DNA of 64,000 nucleotides from positions 1-64,000 of the forward strand of contig CANPHE010000002.1 of the NCBI GenBank assembly GCA_947573795.1. The letters run 5' to 3'. Of this stretch, positions 54,229 through 62,869 are shown piece after piece (positions within the stretch are counted from its first letter, which is position 1; each line of letters starts with the position of its first letter). Source of the stretch: an uncultured Alistipes sp. Its GTDB lineage: Bacteria > Bacteroidota > Bacteroidia > Bacteroidales > Rikenellaceae. The notes beneath the pieces were generated by a model. The model was not told where the DNA came from. It was given only the letters and a program-made list of their open reading frames with translations, and ran no database searches. A program made the translations under genes and the position numbers.

Positions 54229-54732
54229 TTAATTATAAAGTCCCCGCATCACGGGCCACAGATCGGTGAGGATATGGATGAACATGGAAATCGACACGAT
54301 AAGTTTGAGTCCCGTGCCGACGACGAACGAAAGGAACGAGCCGACTCCGACCCGCAGCGCCTTCCGACGATCGCGGCTATCGTGCAGCAGTTCGCCGATC
54401 AAGGCGCCGAAAAAAGGGCCCAGGAAGATGCCGACGGGCGGAAAAAGCAGAAATCCGGCGAAAACACCGACCGTGGCGCCGATCGACCCGGCTCGCGAGC
54501 CGCCGAACCGCCGCGTCATCCATCCCGGAAGGAAGAAATCGGCCAGCGTCACGGCGACAGCGACGGCCAACCACAGCCACAACGTCGCCGCGGAGAGTCC
54601 CGAACCGGAGACCCCCCAGGCACAAAGCAGCCCCGCATAGCTGAGCAACGTGCCCGGAAGCGCCGGGACGATGCAGCCGACGATCCCGGCGACAGAAAGC
54701 AGCACGGCGGCAAGTATGAGAATCGCATCCAT
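54229..54732 (-). CDS. DUF456 family membrane protein
   Basis: 167 aa with four or five membrane helices, rich in Gly (VAGIVGCIVPALPGTLLSYAG, ATVGVFAGFLLFPPVGIFLGP). The layout matches DUF456, whose glycine-zipper-like helices are of unknown function. It is followed on its 3' side by a mosaic repeat and has no coupled neighbour; panD ends 158 bp upstream. Confidence 0.82.
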   Translation of the reverse strand: MDAILILAAVLLSVAGIVGCIVPALPGTLLSYAGLLCAWGVSGSGLSAATLWLWLAVAVAVTLADFFLPGWMTRRFGGSRAGSIGATVGVFAGFLLFPPVGIFLGPFFGALIGELLHDSRDRRKALRVGVGSFLSFVVGTGLKLIVSISMFIHILTDLWPVMRGLYN

Positions 54733-54836
54733 CGTTCGAAAGTTTTTCCGGCCGCCGGAGATCCGGCGGCTGCTCGTTTACCGACTCCTATCCGAAAGGC
54801 CGCACATCCGAAGAAGACGGCCGCCACCAAACACCG

Positions 54837-54861
54837 AAACCGGGCGCACAAGGCCCGGTTT
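54837..54861 (-). terminator. Terminator after panD
   Basis: On the minus strand AAACCGGGC pairs with GCCCGGTTT, 30 bp after the panD stop. It is followed by CGGTGTTTGG, a weak T-tract. Confidence 0.65.
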
Positions 54862-54890
54862 ACGACTGTCTCAGCCCGAATTTCCCGCGT

Positions 54891-55250
54891 CTACTCGACG
54901 AGGCGGTTGGTCGCCGTATCGGGGAAGACGATCCAGGGACGGAACTGCTTGGCGTCCTCGAAATCCATCAGCGCATAGGAGGCGATGATGATGACGTCGC
55001 CGACCTGCACCTTGCGGGCCGCAGCGCCGTTCAGGCAGATGCAACCGCTGCCGCGCTCGCCCTTGATCGTATAGGTTTCGAAACGCTCTCCGTTGTTGAT
55101 GTCCATGATCTGAACCTTCTCCCCTTCGAGGATGTTGGCTGCTTCGAGCAGCGCCTCGTCGATCGTGATGCTGCCCACGTAATTCAGATCGGCCTGCGTG
55201 ACCGTCACGCGGTGGATTTTCGATTTGATGACTTCGATCTGGAATTTCAT
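54891..55250 (-). CDS. panD: Aspartate 1-decarboxylase
   Basis: 119 aa. A pyruvoyl enzyme making beta-alanine for pantothenate. The proenzyme self-cleaves at G26-S27 (NYVGSITID). The segments [19 protein letters not shown] and [16 protein letters not shown] are typical. The ATG at 55250 overlaps the panC stop by 1 bp (TAATG). The open frame upstream of this ATG is noise inside panC. Confidence 0.95.
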   Translation of the reverse strand: MKFQIEVIKSKIHRVTVTQADLNYVGSITIDEALLEAANILEGEKVQIMDINNGERFETYTIKGERGSGCICLNGAAARKVQVGDVIIIASYALMDFEDAKQFRPWIVFPDTATNRLVE

Positions 55251-56086
55251 TATCGGATACGGATGTTGTCGATTAAACGTATGTCTCCGGCCTGTACGGC
55301 GATGCAGCCCTGGATGCGCTCGGCGTCGCTCCAGGCAGTGACCTCCTGCATCGTAAGGGCGTCGACGGAGTGGTAGTAGATGACCTTCAGCATGGGATCG
55401 CGCTCGACCTCGGCCGTGACCCAGGCTTTCAGTTCGGCGGGCGTCAAGCGCTGCGACTCGGCGACTGCGGCAGCCAGCACGGCATAGATATGCGGTGCGG
55501 CGGCACGGTGTGCGGCGTCCAGCAGCGTATTGCGCGAGGAGAGGGCCAGGCCGTCCTCGCCGCGGACGATCGGACATTCGACGATCTCGACCGGCAACGC
55601 CAGCTGGCGGACCATCGCCCGGATGACGGCGATCTGCTGGAAATCCTTCTCGCCGAAGTAGGCGCGGGCCGGGCGTACGATGTCGAACAGGCGGCTGACG
55701 ACCTGCGCCACGCCGTTGAAATGCCCCGGACGCGTAGCGCCCTCCATCACCTTGTCGATCTGTCCGAAATCGAACCGACGTCCGTCCGGCTCGGGATAAA
55801 TCTCCTCCACCGAAGGCATCAGCACGTAATCCGCCCCGGCCGCTTCGAGCAACGCCGCATCGGCCTCGGGGGTGCGGGGATAGTGCTTCAGATCGTTTTT
55901 GTCGTTGAACTGGGTCGGGTTGACGAAGACGCTCACCACGACCGTGGCGTTTTCACGCCGCGCACGCTCCACGAGCGAGCGGTGACCGGCATGCAGGGCG
56001 CCCATCGTCGGTACGAATCCGACGCCTGCGGCATCGAGCGTATCGAGCCGGGCACGGAGTTCCTTGACGCTTGTAAATAGTTCCAT
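55250..56086 (-). CDS. panC: Pantothenate synthetase
   Basis: 278 aa. It joins pantoate and beta-alanine with ATP. The HIGH-like motif is in [15 protein letters not shown], the ATP loop KMSKS-like part is near ALSSRN, and the pantoate site [10 protein letters not shown] and FGEKDFQQ are intact. With panD it makes the last two needed activities; panB is not in the window. A TACCTTTG box lies upstream. Confidence 0.95.
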   Translation of the reverse strand: MELFTSVKELRARLDTLDAAGVGFVPTMGALHAGHRSLVERARRENATVVVSVFVNPTQFNDKNDLKHYPRTPEADAALLEAAGADYVLMPSVEEIYPEPDGRRFDFGQIDKVMEGATRPGHFNGVAQVVSRLFDIVRPARAYFGEKDFQQIAVIRAMVRQLALPVEIVECPIVRGEDGLALSSRNTLLDAAHRAAAPHIYAVLAAAVAESQRLTPAELKAWVTAEVERDPMLKVIYYHSVDALTMQEVTAWSDAERIQGCIAVQAGDIRLIDNIRIR

Positions 56087-56111
56087 CTCTTTAGTTCGAG
56101 TTGTATCGGGG

Positions 56112-56119
56112 CAAAGGTA
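56112..56119 (-). promoter_or_regulatory. -7 box of the panC-panD operon
   Basis: TACCTTTG on the minus strand, 25 bp before the panC ATG. Confidence 0.6.
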
Positions 56120-56268
56120 GAAAAGATAATTAAGATTTGAAAATTAGGAATCGAAAATTCAGCCGCGACCGACGAAATTGCTTCGCAGCAACGACTTTCG
56201 GCGGGGCGGCCGGCACGATTTTCCGCTTTTGGAGGCCTCTCCGGCCCGCAAGACACTGCCCCGCCCAC

Positions 56269-57165
56269 TCACAGATGCACAATACGGCGCCGATATTCGC
56301 CGAGCGTCGCTTCGTCCGCCGCGGCCAAAGCCGCATCCAGTTCGGCGAGTATCCGGGCGCGATCTTCGGGCAGGCGTCCGCACAGCGGCACGGGGTTGGA
56401 GACCGTATCGGCCAGCAGCGTGAGGGGAACGTCGAGCCCGGCGACAAGTTCGCGCAGCTCTTCGAGCCGTTCGCGCTCGGGCGCCGGGACGAAACGTCCC
56501 GCGGCGATATCGGCGGCGAGGGGTGCATCCTCGAAGAGGGTCAGCGAAACGACCGAAAGGATATAGGGATGCAGGCGGTTGAAAAGACGTACGGTATTCC
56601 TTGCTGCGCGAAGTCCGTTTCCGGCCCCGGCGAGCCCGGTCATATAAGTAAAGTAGTATTCGATACGGGCCTCGTCGAGCCTGCGGCACGCTTGCAGGAT
56701 ACCGTCCGGCGTGCAGCCTTTGTTCATGAAGGCCAGCGTCGGCCCGTCGCCCGTTTCGGTGCCGATGCTGATCCCGGTAATCCCCCGGGCCCGCAGTTCG
56801 CGCAGCTCCTCCGGACTCTTGCGAAGGACGTCGGCAATGCGCGCGAACATGCCGATGGTCGCCGTGCGGGGCAGATAGTCGCGAATCAGATCGGCCAGGC
56901 GGATCAATCGTCCGGCACTCAGCGCGAAGGGGTTGGCGCCCACCAGGAAGACCCGCCGCGCACGAGGCTGGTAGCGTGCGATCAGCCGCAGGTCGGATTC
57001 CAGTTCGGCGCGCGTCGCCATGCGGAAGCGCAGCGAACCGTAGAGCGAACAAAATTTGCAGGCGTGGTGCGTACAGGAGACGGTCGCCTGCAACAACACG
57101 GAATAGGCTTCGTAAGGCGGCCGCCAGACGGTACCGGTGAAATGTTGCGAGATGGTTTCGTTCAT
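56269..57165 (-). CDS. Radical SAM protein with CX4CX2C motif
   Basis: 298 aa. The cluster-binding cysteines are C31, C36 and C39 (SCTHHACKFCSLYG), a CX4CX2C spacing instead of the common CX3CX2C. AdoMet-site features follow (FLVGANPFAL, SIGTETGDG). It looks like a single radical SAM domain plus a short C-terminal helix region; the reaction is unknown. The ATG at 57165 is preferred over a longer frame. It is divergent from an HxlR regulator. Confidence 0.8.
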   Translation of the reverse strand: MNETISQHFTGTVWRPPYEAYSVLLQATVSCTHHACKFCSLYGSLRFRMATRAELESDLRLIARYQPRARRVFLVGANPFALSAGRLIRLADLIRDYLPRTATIGMFARIADVLRKSPEELRELRARGITGISIGTETGDGPTLAFMNKGCTPDGILQACRRLDEARIEYYFTYMTGLAGAGNGLRAARNTVRLFNRLHPYILSVVSLTLFEDAPLAADIAAGRFVPAPERERLEELRELVAGLDVPLTLLADTVSNPVPLCGRLPEDRARILAELDAALAAADEATLGEYRRRIVHL

Positions 57166-57189
57166 ATTTTTTTCGTATTTTCGTTCCGC

Positions 57190-57197
57190 GAAGATAG
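57190..57197 (-). promoter_or_regulatory. -7 box of the radical SAM gene
   Basis: TATCTTCG on the minus strand, 24 bp before the ATG. It lies next to an inverted repeat at 57208-57217/57259-57268. Confidence 0.5.
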
Positions 57198-57207
57198 GCC
57201 GCCGCAG

Positions 57208-57268
57208 CGCACGAAACAAGAACTTATGCGATTGTCAGCCACTTACGCCGATGTTAGTTTTCGTGCGC
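57208..57268. promoter_or_regulatory. Inverted repeat in the divergent radical SAM / HxlR promoter region
   Basis: GCGCACGAAA (57208-57217) and its exact complement TTTCGTGCGC (57259-57268) are 41 bp apart. They bracket the space between the divergent genes, where an autoregulator could bind as two half-sites. Confidence 0.4.
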
Positions 57269-57294
57269 CCGAGGCGATTGCGACCGATGAAAAT

Positions 57295-57618
57295 ATGGAG
57301 AAAAATTTCGACAGCCCGGCTTCCGGGCCCGTTTGCGCCCTGTTCGAGCGTCTGGGCAACCGCTGGACGCTGCTCGTGCTGCATACCCTGCGGGAGCAGG
57401 GGACGCTACGATTCCACCAACTCGTCCGCGAGGTCCCCGGAGGCATCTCCGAACGCATGCTCGCCGCGACGCTCCGCGACCTGGAACAGGCCGGCATGGT
57501 CCGCCGGACGCTCTATCCCGAGGTGCCGCCGCGGACGGAATACGCGCTCGCCCCGAAGACCCTGGAGCTCCTGCCGATCCTCGACCGGTTGATCGACTGG
57601 GCCGAACGGACGCGATAA
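57295..57618 (+). CDS. HxlR family transcriptional regulator
   Basis: 107 aa, one winged-helix domain. The N-terminal CALFERLGNRWTLLVLHTL has the conserved cysteine used for redox or aldehyde sensing in several HxlR proteins. The recognition-helix region is VPGGISERMLAATLRDLEQAG. The ATG at 57295 gives the usual length; one at 57226 would add 23 residues of doubtful value. Divergent placement suggests it controls the radical SAM gene. Confidence 0.85.
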   Translation: MEKNFDSPASGPVCALFERLGNRWTLLVLHTLREQGTLRFHQLVREVPGGISERMLAATLRDLEQAGMVRRTLYPEVPPRTEYALAPKTLELLPILDRLIDWAERTR

Positions 57619-57707
57619 GCGCGTTCGCACCCGCGGGAGATGCCTGTCGGCGAAGCCGGACCCGCTACAAAAACCCGCACGGGCAGACAACATCCCCGAA
57701 ATTTCGT

Positions 57708-57715
57708 TATATTTG
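57708..57715 (+). promoter_or_regulatory. -7 box of the moxR-bat operon
   Basis: TATATTTG, 69 bp before the moxR ATG. The leader contains a small GCACG/CGTGC hairpin (about 57726-57750). Confidence 0.6.
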
Positions 57716-57784
57716 CAATAATTTTGCACGGAGCACGTTACTATCGTGCGGCAAACCGAATAATATATACAAAACATACGAAAC

Positions 57785-58783
57785 ATGAGCGAAGTCATCA
57801 ACATCAAGGAACTCGGCGAACGCATCGAACGCGAATCGATCTTCGTCGATACGCTGCGCACGGAAATGGGCAAGGTCATCGTCGGCCAGTCGCACCTGGT
57901 CGACACGCTGCTGATCGGCCTGCTGTCCAACGGCCACATCCTGCTGGAAGGCGTGCCGGGACTGGCCAAGACGCTGGCCATCACGACGCTGGCCAAAGCC
58001 GTAGACGCCGGATTCTCGCGCATCCAGTTCACCCCCGACCTGCTGCCCGCCGACTTGATCGGTACGCTGATCTACTCGCAGAAAAACGAGGATTTCATCG
58101 TCAAGAAGGGCCCTGTTTTCGCCAACTTCGTGCTGGCCGACGAGATCAACCGTTCGCCGGCCAAGGTACAGTCGGCGCTGCTCGAAGCCATGCAGGAGCG
58201 CCAGGTAACCATCGGTGACTGCACCTACCCGCTGCCGCAGCCGTTCCTCGTGCTCGCCACGCAGAACCCCCTGGAGCAGGAGGGTACCTATCCGCTGCCC
58301 GAAGCGCAGGTCGACCGTTTCATGCTCAAGGCCAAGATCACCTATCCCAAGAAACAGGAGGAGCGCGATATCGTGCGCATGAACCTTTCGGGTGCCGGAA
58401 TGCCGCAGGTCAACAAGGTCATTTCGCCCGAAGATATCGTGAAGGCCCGCAAGGTGGTCGAGGATGTCTACATGGACGAGAAGATCGAGAAATACATCAT
58501 CGACATCATCTTCGCCACGCGCGAACCGGCCGAGTACAACCTCCAGCGGCTGCAGTCGCTCATCTCGTACGGCGGATCGCCCCGTGCGTCGATTTCGCTG
58601 GCCAAGGCGGCCCGCGCCTACGCCTTCATCCGCCGCCGCGGCTACGTGATCCCCGAGGACGTGCGCGCGGTGTGCCACGACGTGCTGCGCCACCGCATCG
58701 GCCTCACGTACGAAGCCGAGGCCGAGAACATCTCGACCGAGGAGATCATCACCGACATCCTGAACAACGTAATCGTACCCTGA
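57785..58783 (+). CDS. MoxR family AAA+ ATPase
   Basis: 332 aa. Walker A is GVPGLAKT (MoxR form), Walker B LADEINRSPAKVQSALLEAM, sensor 1 ATQNPLEQEGTYPLPEAQ. MoxR proteins act as chaperones for vWA-containing complexes, and vWA proteins are encoded downstream. It begins the operon and is followed by DUF58 after 2 bp. Confidence 0.94.
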   Translation: MSEVINIKELGERIERESIFVDTLRTEMGKVIVGQSHLVDTLLIGLLSNGHILLEGVPGLAKTLAITTLAKAVDAGFSRIQFTPDLLPADLIGTLIYSQKNEDFIVKKGPVFANFVLADEINRSPAKVQSALLEAMQERQVTIGDCTYPLPQPFLVLATQNPLEQEGTYPLPEAQVDRFMLKAKITYPKKQEERDIVRMNLSGAGMPQVNKVISPEDIVKARKVVEDVYMDEKIEKYIIDIIFATREPAEYNLQRLQSLISYGGSPRASISLAKAARAYAFIRRRGYVIPEDVRAVCHDVLRHRIGLTYEAEAENISTEEIITDILNNVIVP

Positions 58784-58785
58784 CG

Positions 58786-59670
58786 ATGCACGAAACCGAG
58801 AACGATATTCTGAAACGCGTCCGCAAGATCGAGATCAAGACCCGCGGTCTTTCCAACGAGATTTTCGCCGGAAAGTACCACACGGCCTTCCGCGGCAGGG
58901 GCATGTCGTTTTCCGAGGTGCGCGAATACCGCGCCGGAGACGACGTGCGCGATATCGACTGGAATGTCACGGCGCGGTCGCGCAAACCCCACATCAAGGT
59001 TTACGAGGAGGAACGAGAGCTGACGATGATGCTCGTCGTGGATGTCTCCGGGTCGCGGCTGTTCGGTACGACGGAGTATCTCAAACAGAACGTCATTACG
59101 GAGATCGCCGCCGTGCTGGCATTCTCCGCCGCGCAGAACAACGACAAGGTGGGCTGCATCCTCTTTTCGGACCGGATCGAGAAGTTCATCCCCCCGAAGA
59201 AGGGGCGCAGCCATATCCTGACGATCATCCGCGAATTGATCGGATTCCGCCCCCAGTCGGTCGGCACGTCGCTGGCCGAACCGGTGCGGTTTCTGACGAA
59301 CGTCAACAAGAAACGGTGCACGACCTTCATCCTGTCGGACTTCATGGATTCGTCGTCCGACCAGCGTGCGCTGGACGACGCGCTGAAGATCGCCCGGGGC
59401 AAACACGACCTGGTAGGTATCCGCATCTACGATCCCCGCGAGACGGAGCTTCCCGACGTGGGTATCGTCGAGTTGCAGGACGCCGAGACGGGCCGCAAGG
59501 TCTGGGTCGACACCTCCTCGCGCGCCGTACGCGAACACTATGCCCGCTCGTGGGAGGAGCGCAGCACCCGGATCGACGCCACGCTCAAACACAACCGGGT
59601 CGACACGGCGATGATCCCCACCGACGGGGATTACGTCACCGAACTCATTAAACTCTTCAAACAGCGATGA
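58786..59670 (+). CDS. DUF58 domain protein
   Basis: 294 aa. The DUF58 signature is GRGMSFSEVREYRAGDDVRD, continuing IDWNVTAR; a vWA-like region follows (VVDVSGSRLFG). It is soluble. DUF58 proteins are the standard partner of MoxR in Bat operons. The ATG directly follows the moxR stop; the next gene overlaps by 4 bp. Confidence 0.92.
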   Translation: MHETENDILKRVRKIEIKTRGLSNEIFAGKYHTAFRGRGMSFSEVREYRAGDDVRDIDWNVTARSRKPHIKVYEEERELTMMLVVDVSGSRLFGTTEYLKQNVITEIAAVLAFSAAQNNDKVGCILFSDRIEKFIPPKKGRSHILTIIRELIGFRPQSVGTSLAEPVRFLTNVNKKRCTTFILSDFMDSSSDQRALDDALKIARGKHDLVGIRIYDPRETELPDVGIVELQDAETGRKVWVDTSSRAVREHYARSWEERSTRIDATLKHNRVDTAMIPTDGDYVTELIKLFKQR

Positions 59671-60629
59671 GCAGATATTCCGCAATAGCCGCAGCGCTGC
59701 TCTGCACGGCGGCCGTACCTGCTGCGGCGCAGACCCCGACCGTCACGGCCCGCATCGAACCCGACAGCATCGGCATCGGCGACCGCTTCGACTACGTGAT
59801 CGACGTGGAGAAGGATATGGTGCAGGTGGTGCAGTTTCCGGAGTTCGAACCCGCGAAGGAGGGCGATATCGAACTGGTCCGGAGTTTCCCGACCGACACG
59901 CTCGAACGCGACGGACGCCGTCTGAAGCTGCGCAAGCGCTACCGCCTGGCCGCCTTCCAAGAGGGCCGCTACAACCTGGGACGCGCCGAGGTGCTCTATG
60001 CCGACAAGAACATCGTCGACACGCTCCGCGCGGCCGATTCGCTGCTCTTGGAGGTGACGACCTTCCAGATCGATTCGACCTCGCAGTCGATCTACGACCT
60101 CAAACCGCAGAAGACCCTGCCGTTCCGCTTCGCCGAGATCCGAGGTTACGTCTCCTATGCCGTCCTGGCCCTCGCGCTGCTCGCCGCAGCCATCGCGGCC
60201 CTGGCATACTGGCTCGGCCGCCGCGGCAAGAGTCTGGGCGATCTTTTCAAGACACCGCCGCCCCTGCCGCCCCACGTCGCGGCGATCCAGGCACTCGAAG
60301 CCCTGCACCACCAGAAGTTGTGGCAGAACGAGAAGTACAAACAATACTACTCCGGCCTGACGGATATCCTGCGCACCTACATCGACGGCCGTTGGGGCGT
60401 CGGTGCCATGGAGATGACCTCCGACGAGATCATTGCGGCGATGCGCGGCATCGAACTGCCGGACAAGGCCCGCATGGACCTCACGTCGATCCTGCGCGAC
60501 GGCGACCTGGTGAAATTCGCCAAGGCGACGCCCGATGCCGAACAGAACGAGGCCGACTACCTGAAGGCCTACTACTTCGTCGAGGAGACCAAGCCCGTCG
60601 AAGTCGAACAACTCGAAAAAGAGGCATAA
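59667..60629 (+). CDS. BatD-like/DUF4381 membrane protein
   Basis: 320 aa. A signal peptide (ends PAAAQ) leads to one beta-sandwich domain (about 23-150; VTARIEPDSIGIGDRFDYVIDV resembles BatD repeats). A membrane helix (about 160-187) and a cytoplasmic helical tail (about 200-320; KQYYSGLTDILRTYIDGRWG) follow, as in DUF4381. It looks like a short BatD. It would link the cytoplasmic MoxR-DUF58 pair with the periplasm. Exact family assignment is uncertain. Confidence 0.72.
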   Translation: MSRYSAIAAALLCTAAVPAAAQTPTVTARIEPDSIGIGDRFDYVIDVEKDMVQVVQFPEFEPAKEGDIELVRSFPTDTLERDGRRLKLRKRYRLAAFQEGRYNLGRAEVLYADKNIVDTLRAADSLLLEVTTFQIDSTSQSIYDLKPQKTLPFRFAEIRGYVSYAVLALALLAAAIAALAYWLGRRGKSLGDLFKTPPPLPPHVAAIQALEALHHQKLWQNEKYKQYYSGLTDILRTYIDGRWGVGAMEMTSDEIIAAMRGIELPDKARMDLTSILRDGDLVKFAKATPDAEQNEADYLKAYYFVEETKPVEVEQLEKEA

Positions 60630-60652
60630 CCCTGCAATCAAGAACTTACGAG

Positions 60653-61408
60653 ATGCGCAAACTGTTATATATATGTTTGTTGCTGACCGCGGTCGATGCC
60701 GCGGCGCAGCGGATGCCCGAACGGAGCCAGGTGCGCAAAGGCAACCGGCAATACGACAAGGGCCACTACGAAACGGCTATCGACCGCTACACGCATGCCC
60801 TGGAGCTGGCCCCGGGAAGTTTCGAAGCGACCTACGACCTGGGAAACGCCCTCTACAAAGCCGAACGGTTCGAAAACGCCGAGCAAACCATGCAGCAGGC
60901 TGCGGCCGACTCGCTCCGCACGGACGACGAACGCGCCGAAGCCTTCTACAACCTCGGGAACGCCCAGTTCAAGCAACAGAAATATCGCGAGGCGTTGGAG
61001 AGCTACAAGAACTCGCTGCGGCTCAACCCCTCGGACATGGAGGCCAAGTACAACTACGCCTACACCAAACGCCTGCTCGACGACCAAAACCAGGACGGCG
61101 GCGGGGGCAACGACGATCGACAGCAGAACCAAGACCAGAAGCAACAGCAGAACGGCGACCAGCAGCAGGATCGGCAGGACCGGAACGGGGATTCGAAGAA
61201 CGACCCGCAGAACGGCGATCCGCAGCAAGACCAGCAGAATCCTCAGGAGGACAAGCAGGATCAGGGGCAGCCGCAAGAGGTTCCGGCCGGTATCTCGGAG
61301 CAGGAACAGCAGCAGATGCTCGACGCCATCCAGGCCCAGGAGGACAAGACCCAGGAAAAACTCAAGGAGAAACAGGGTGTGGTCGTACGCGGGCGGAAAA
61401 ACTGGTGA
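60653..61408 (+). CDS. TPR protein of the Bat operon (BatC-like)
   Basis: 251 aa. A signal peptide (about 1-18) precedes three TPRs (KGNRQYDKGHYETAIDRYTH, EATYDLGNALYKAERFENAE, EAFYNLGNAQFKQQKYREAL) and then a Gln/Asp/Asn-rich low-complexity stretch (about 145-215). The tail ends VVVRGRKNW, a basic end common in these proteins. It is probably periplasmic and bridges vWA partners. In other Bat operons BatC follows BatB; here it comes first. Confidence 0.82.
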   Translation: MRKLLYICLLLTAVDAAAQRMPERSQVRKGNRQYDKGHYETAIDRYTHALELAPGSFEATYDLGNALYKAERFENAEQTMQQAAADSLRTDDERAEAFYNLGNAQFKQQKYREALESYKNSLRLNPSDMEAKYNYAYTKRLLDDQNQDGGGGNDDRQQNQDQKQQQNGDQQQDRQDRNGDSKNDPQNGDPQQDQQNPQEDKQDQGQPQEVPAGISEQEQQQMLDAIQAQEDKTQEKLKEKQGVVVRGRKNW

Positions 61409-61434
61409 TATTCTATGGAAATCGACAACACACA

Positions 61435-61515
61435 TGTCGCAAGACGGAGCTTTGCCATCTCCGGCGGCTCGCACTTCCGGCGCGACCGATCTGGCCACCG
61501 AAGATGATCCGGCAT
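61435..61515. repeat. GC-rich mosaic intergenic repeat, copy 10
   Basis: GCCATCTCCGGCGGCTCGCA, then GCGACCGATCTGGCCACCGA with AGATGATC: two diverged modules in inverted orientation, as at 34-84. It lies within the Bat gene cluster. Confidence 0.7.
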
Positions 61516-61597
61516 TGTAATGACAACGAAAAATAATTTTTAAGGCAACTCATACAATTCTACACTAAGCTGGATTTAAAGCCCAATAACTTTACGG

Positions 61598-61739
61598 GGT
61601 GCACCCAAAGCCCCTCCCTCGGGAGAGGTTTGGGATGGGGTCGGATTTATAAACGCAGCCAGAGGCCGCGAGACAACGACAGTCCCAAGTGTACCGACGT
61701 TCGAAGAACCTGTGAGGTGGGAAATCGTATATAGTTACC
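61598..61739 (-). repeat. Intergenic repeat family 2, reverse copy
   Basis: On the minus strand it starts GGTAACTATATAC, then CACTT and GGAC, GCGGCCTCTGGCTGCGTTTA, GACCCCATCCCAAAC and CCCGAGGGAGGGGCTTT. It matches 28520-28660 along its length. Together with copy 10 it fills the 352-bp gap that splits the TPR gene from batA. Confidence 0.7.
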
Positions 61740-61760
61740 ATTTTTAATTCTTAATTAGGT

Positions 61761-62750
61761 ATGCACTTCGCTTCTCCATATTATCTTTGGCTGCTCGTGC
61801 TGCTGATCCCGATGATCGGCTACTACGTGTGGCGATCGTTGCAGGGCGGTGCGGCCATCCGCATTTCGACCGTCGAGGGGGTAACCGGCGCTCCGCGGAG
61901 CATCCGCTATTACCTGCGTCACCTCCCCTTCGTGCTGCGCGCCGCGGCATTCGCACTGCTCGTCGTAGCGCTCGCACGACCGCAGGATGTCGAACAGCAC
62001 GCCCACACCGAGACCGAGGGCATCGATATCGTGCTCTCGATCGACGTCTCGGCCTCGATGCTCGCCCGCGACTTCGAACCCGACCGCATCACGGCGGCCA
62101 AACAGGTCGCGGCCTCGTTCATCGCCGATCGCTACGGCGACCGCATCGGACTGGTCGTCTTCGGCGCCGAAGCCTTCACGCAGAGCCCCCTGACAACCGA
62201 CCAAAGCACGCTCCAGACATTGCTGGCACGCATCCGCAGCGGCCTGATCGACGACAGCGGCACGGCCATCGGCAACGGACTGGCCACGGCGATCAACCGC
62301 CTGCGCGAGAGCGAAGCCAAATCGAAGGTCGTAATCCTGCTGACCGACGGCGTGAACAACCGGGGACAGATCACCCCCATGACCGCCGCCGAAATCGCCA
62401 AGGCGCAGGGTATCCGCGTCTACACGATCGGTGTCGGCACGGAGGGTATGGCGCCTTACCCCGCCGTCGATATGTTCGGGCAGATGACCTTCGTCAACCA
62501 GAAGGTCGAGATCGACGAAAAGACCCTCACGGCGATGGCCGAACTGACGGGCGGCAAATATTTCCGCGCAACGGACAATGCCAAGCTCAAGGCGATCTAC
62601 GACGAGATCAACACCCTGGAAAAGAGCAAGGTCGAAGTCTCGGAGCACATCACCTACGACGAACGTTTCCTCGCGTGGCTGCTGGCCGCCCTGGGGCTGC
62701 TCGTCGCGGAATTCCTGCTCGCGCGGCTGGTGCTCCAGCAGATTCCGTAG
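61761..62750 (+). CDS. batA: BatA: membrane-anchored vWA protein
   Basis: 329 aa. Two N-terminal membrane helices (about 6-24 and 57-73) precede a vWA domain with a complete MIDAS (D95-x-S97-x-S99 in DVSAS, later TDGVNNRGQITP), and a C-terminal helix (about 303-325) closes it. BatA and BatB pair in the inner membrane; proposed roles are aerotolerance and envelope stress. A GFYYPRAD-like NAQ-type segment is not needed for the call. BatB follows after 119 bp. Confidence 0.92.
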   Translation: MHFASPYYLWLLVLLIPMIGYYVWRSLQGGAAIRISTVEGVTGAPRSIRYYLRHLPFVLRAAAFALLVVALARPQDVEQHAHTETEGIDIVLSIDVSASMLARDFEPDRITAAKQVAASFIADRYGDRIGLVVFGAEAFTQSPLTTDQSTLQTLLARIRSGLIDDSGTAIGNGLATAINRLRESEAKSKVVILLTDGVNNRGQITPMTAAEIAKAQGIRVYTIGVGTEGMAPYPAVDMFGQMTFVNQKVEIDEKTLTAMAELTGGKYFRATDNAKLKAIYDEINTLEKSKVEVSEHITYDERFLAWLLAALGLLVAEFLLARLVLQQIP

Positions 62751-62869
62751 CGGAGAAGGCCTTCACGCCGCAATGATATCCTATCACTATTCGGCGGGCA
62801 CGGTCGTGTCCGCAATGCCCCGGCGGGACGAACGGTGACAATACGATCCGCCGGGAAGAAGAAAAAGCT

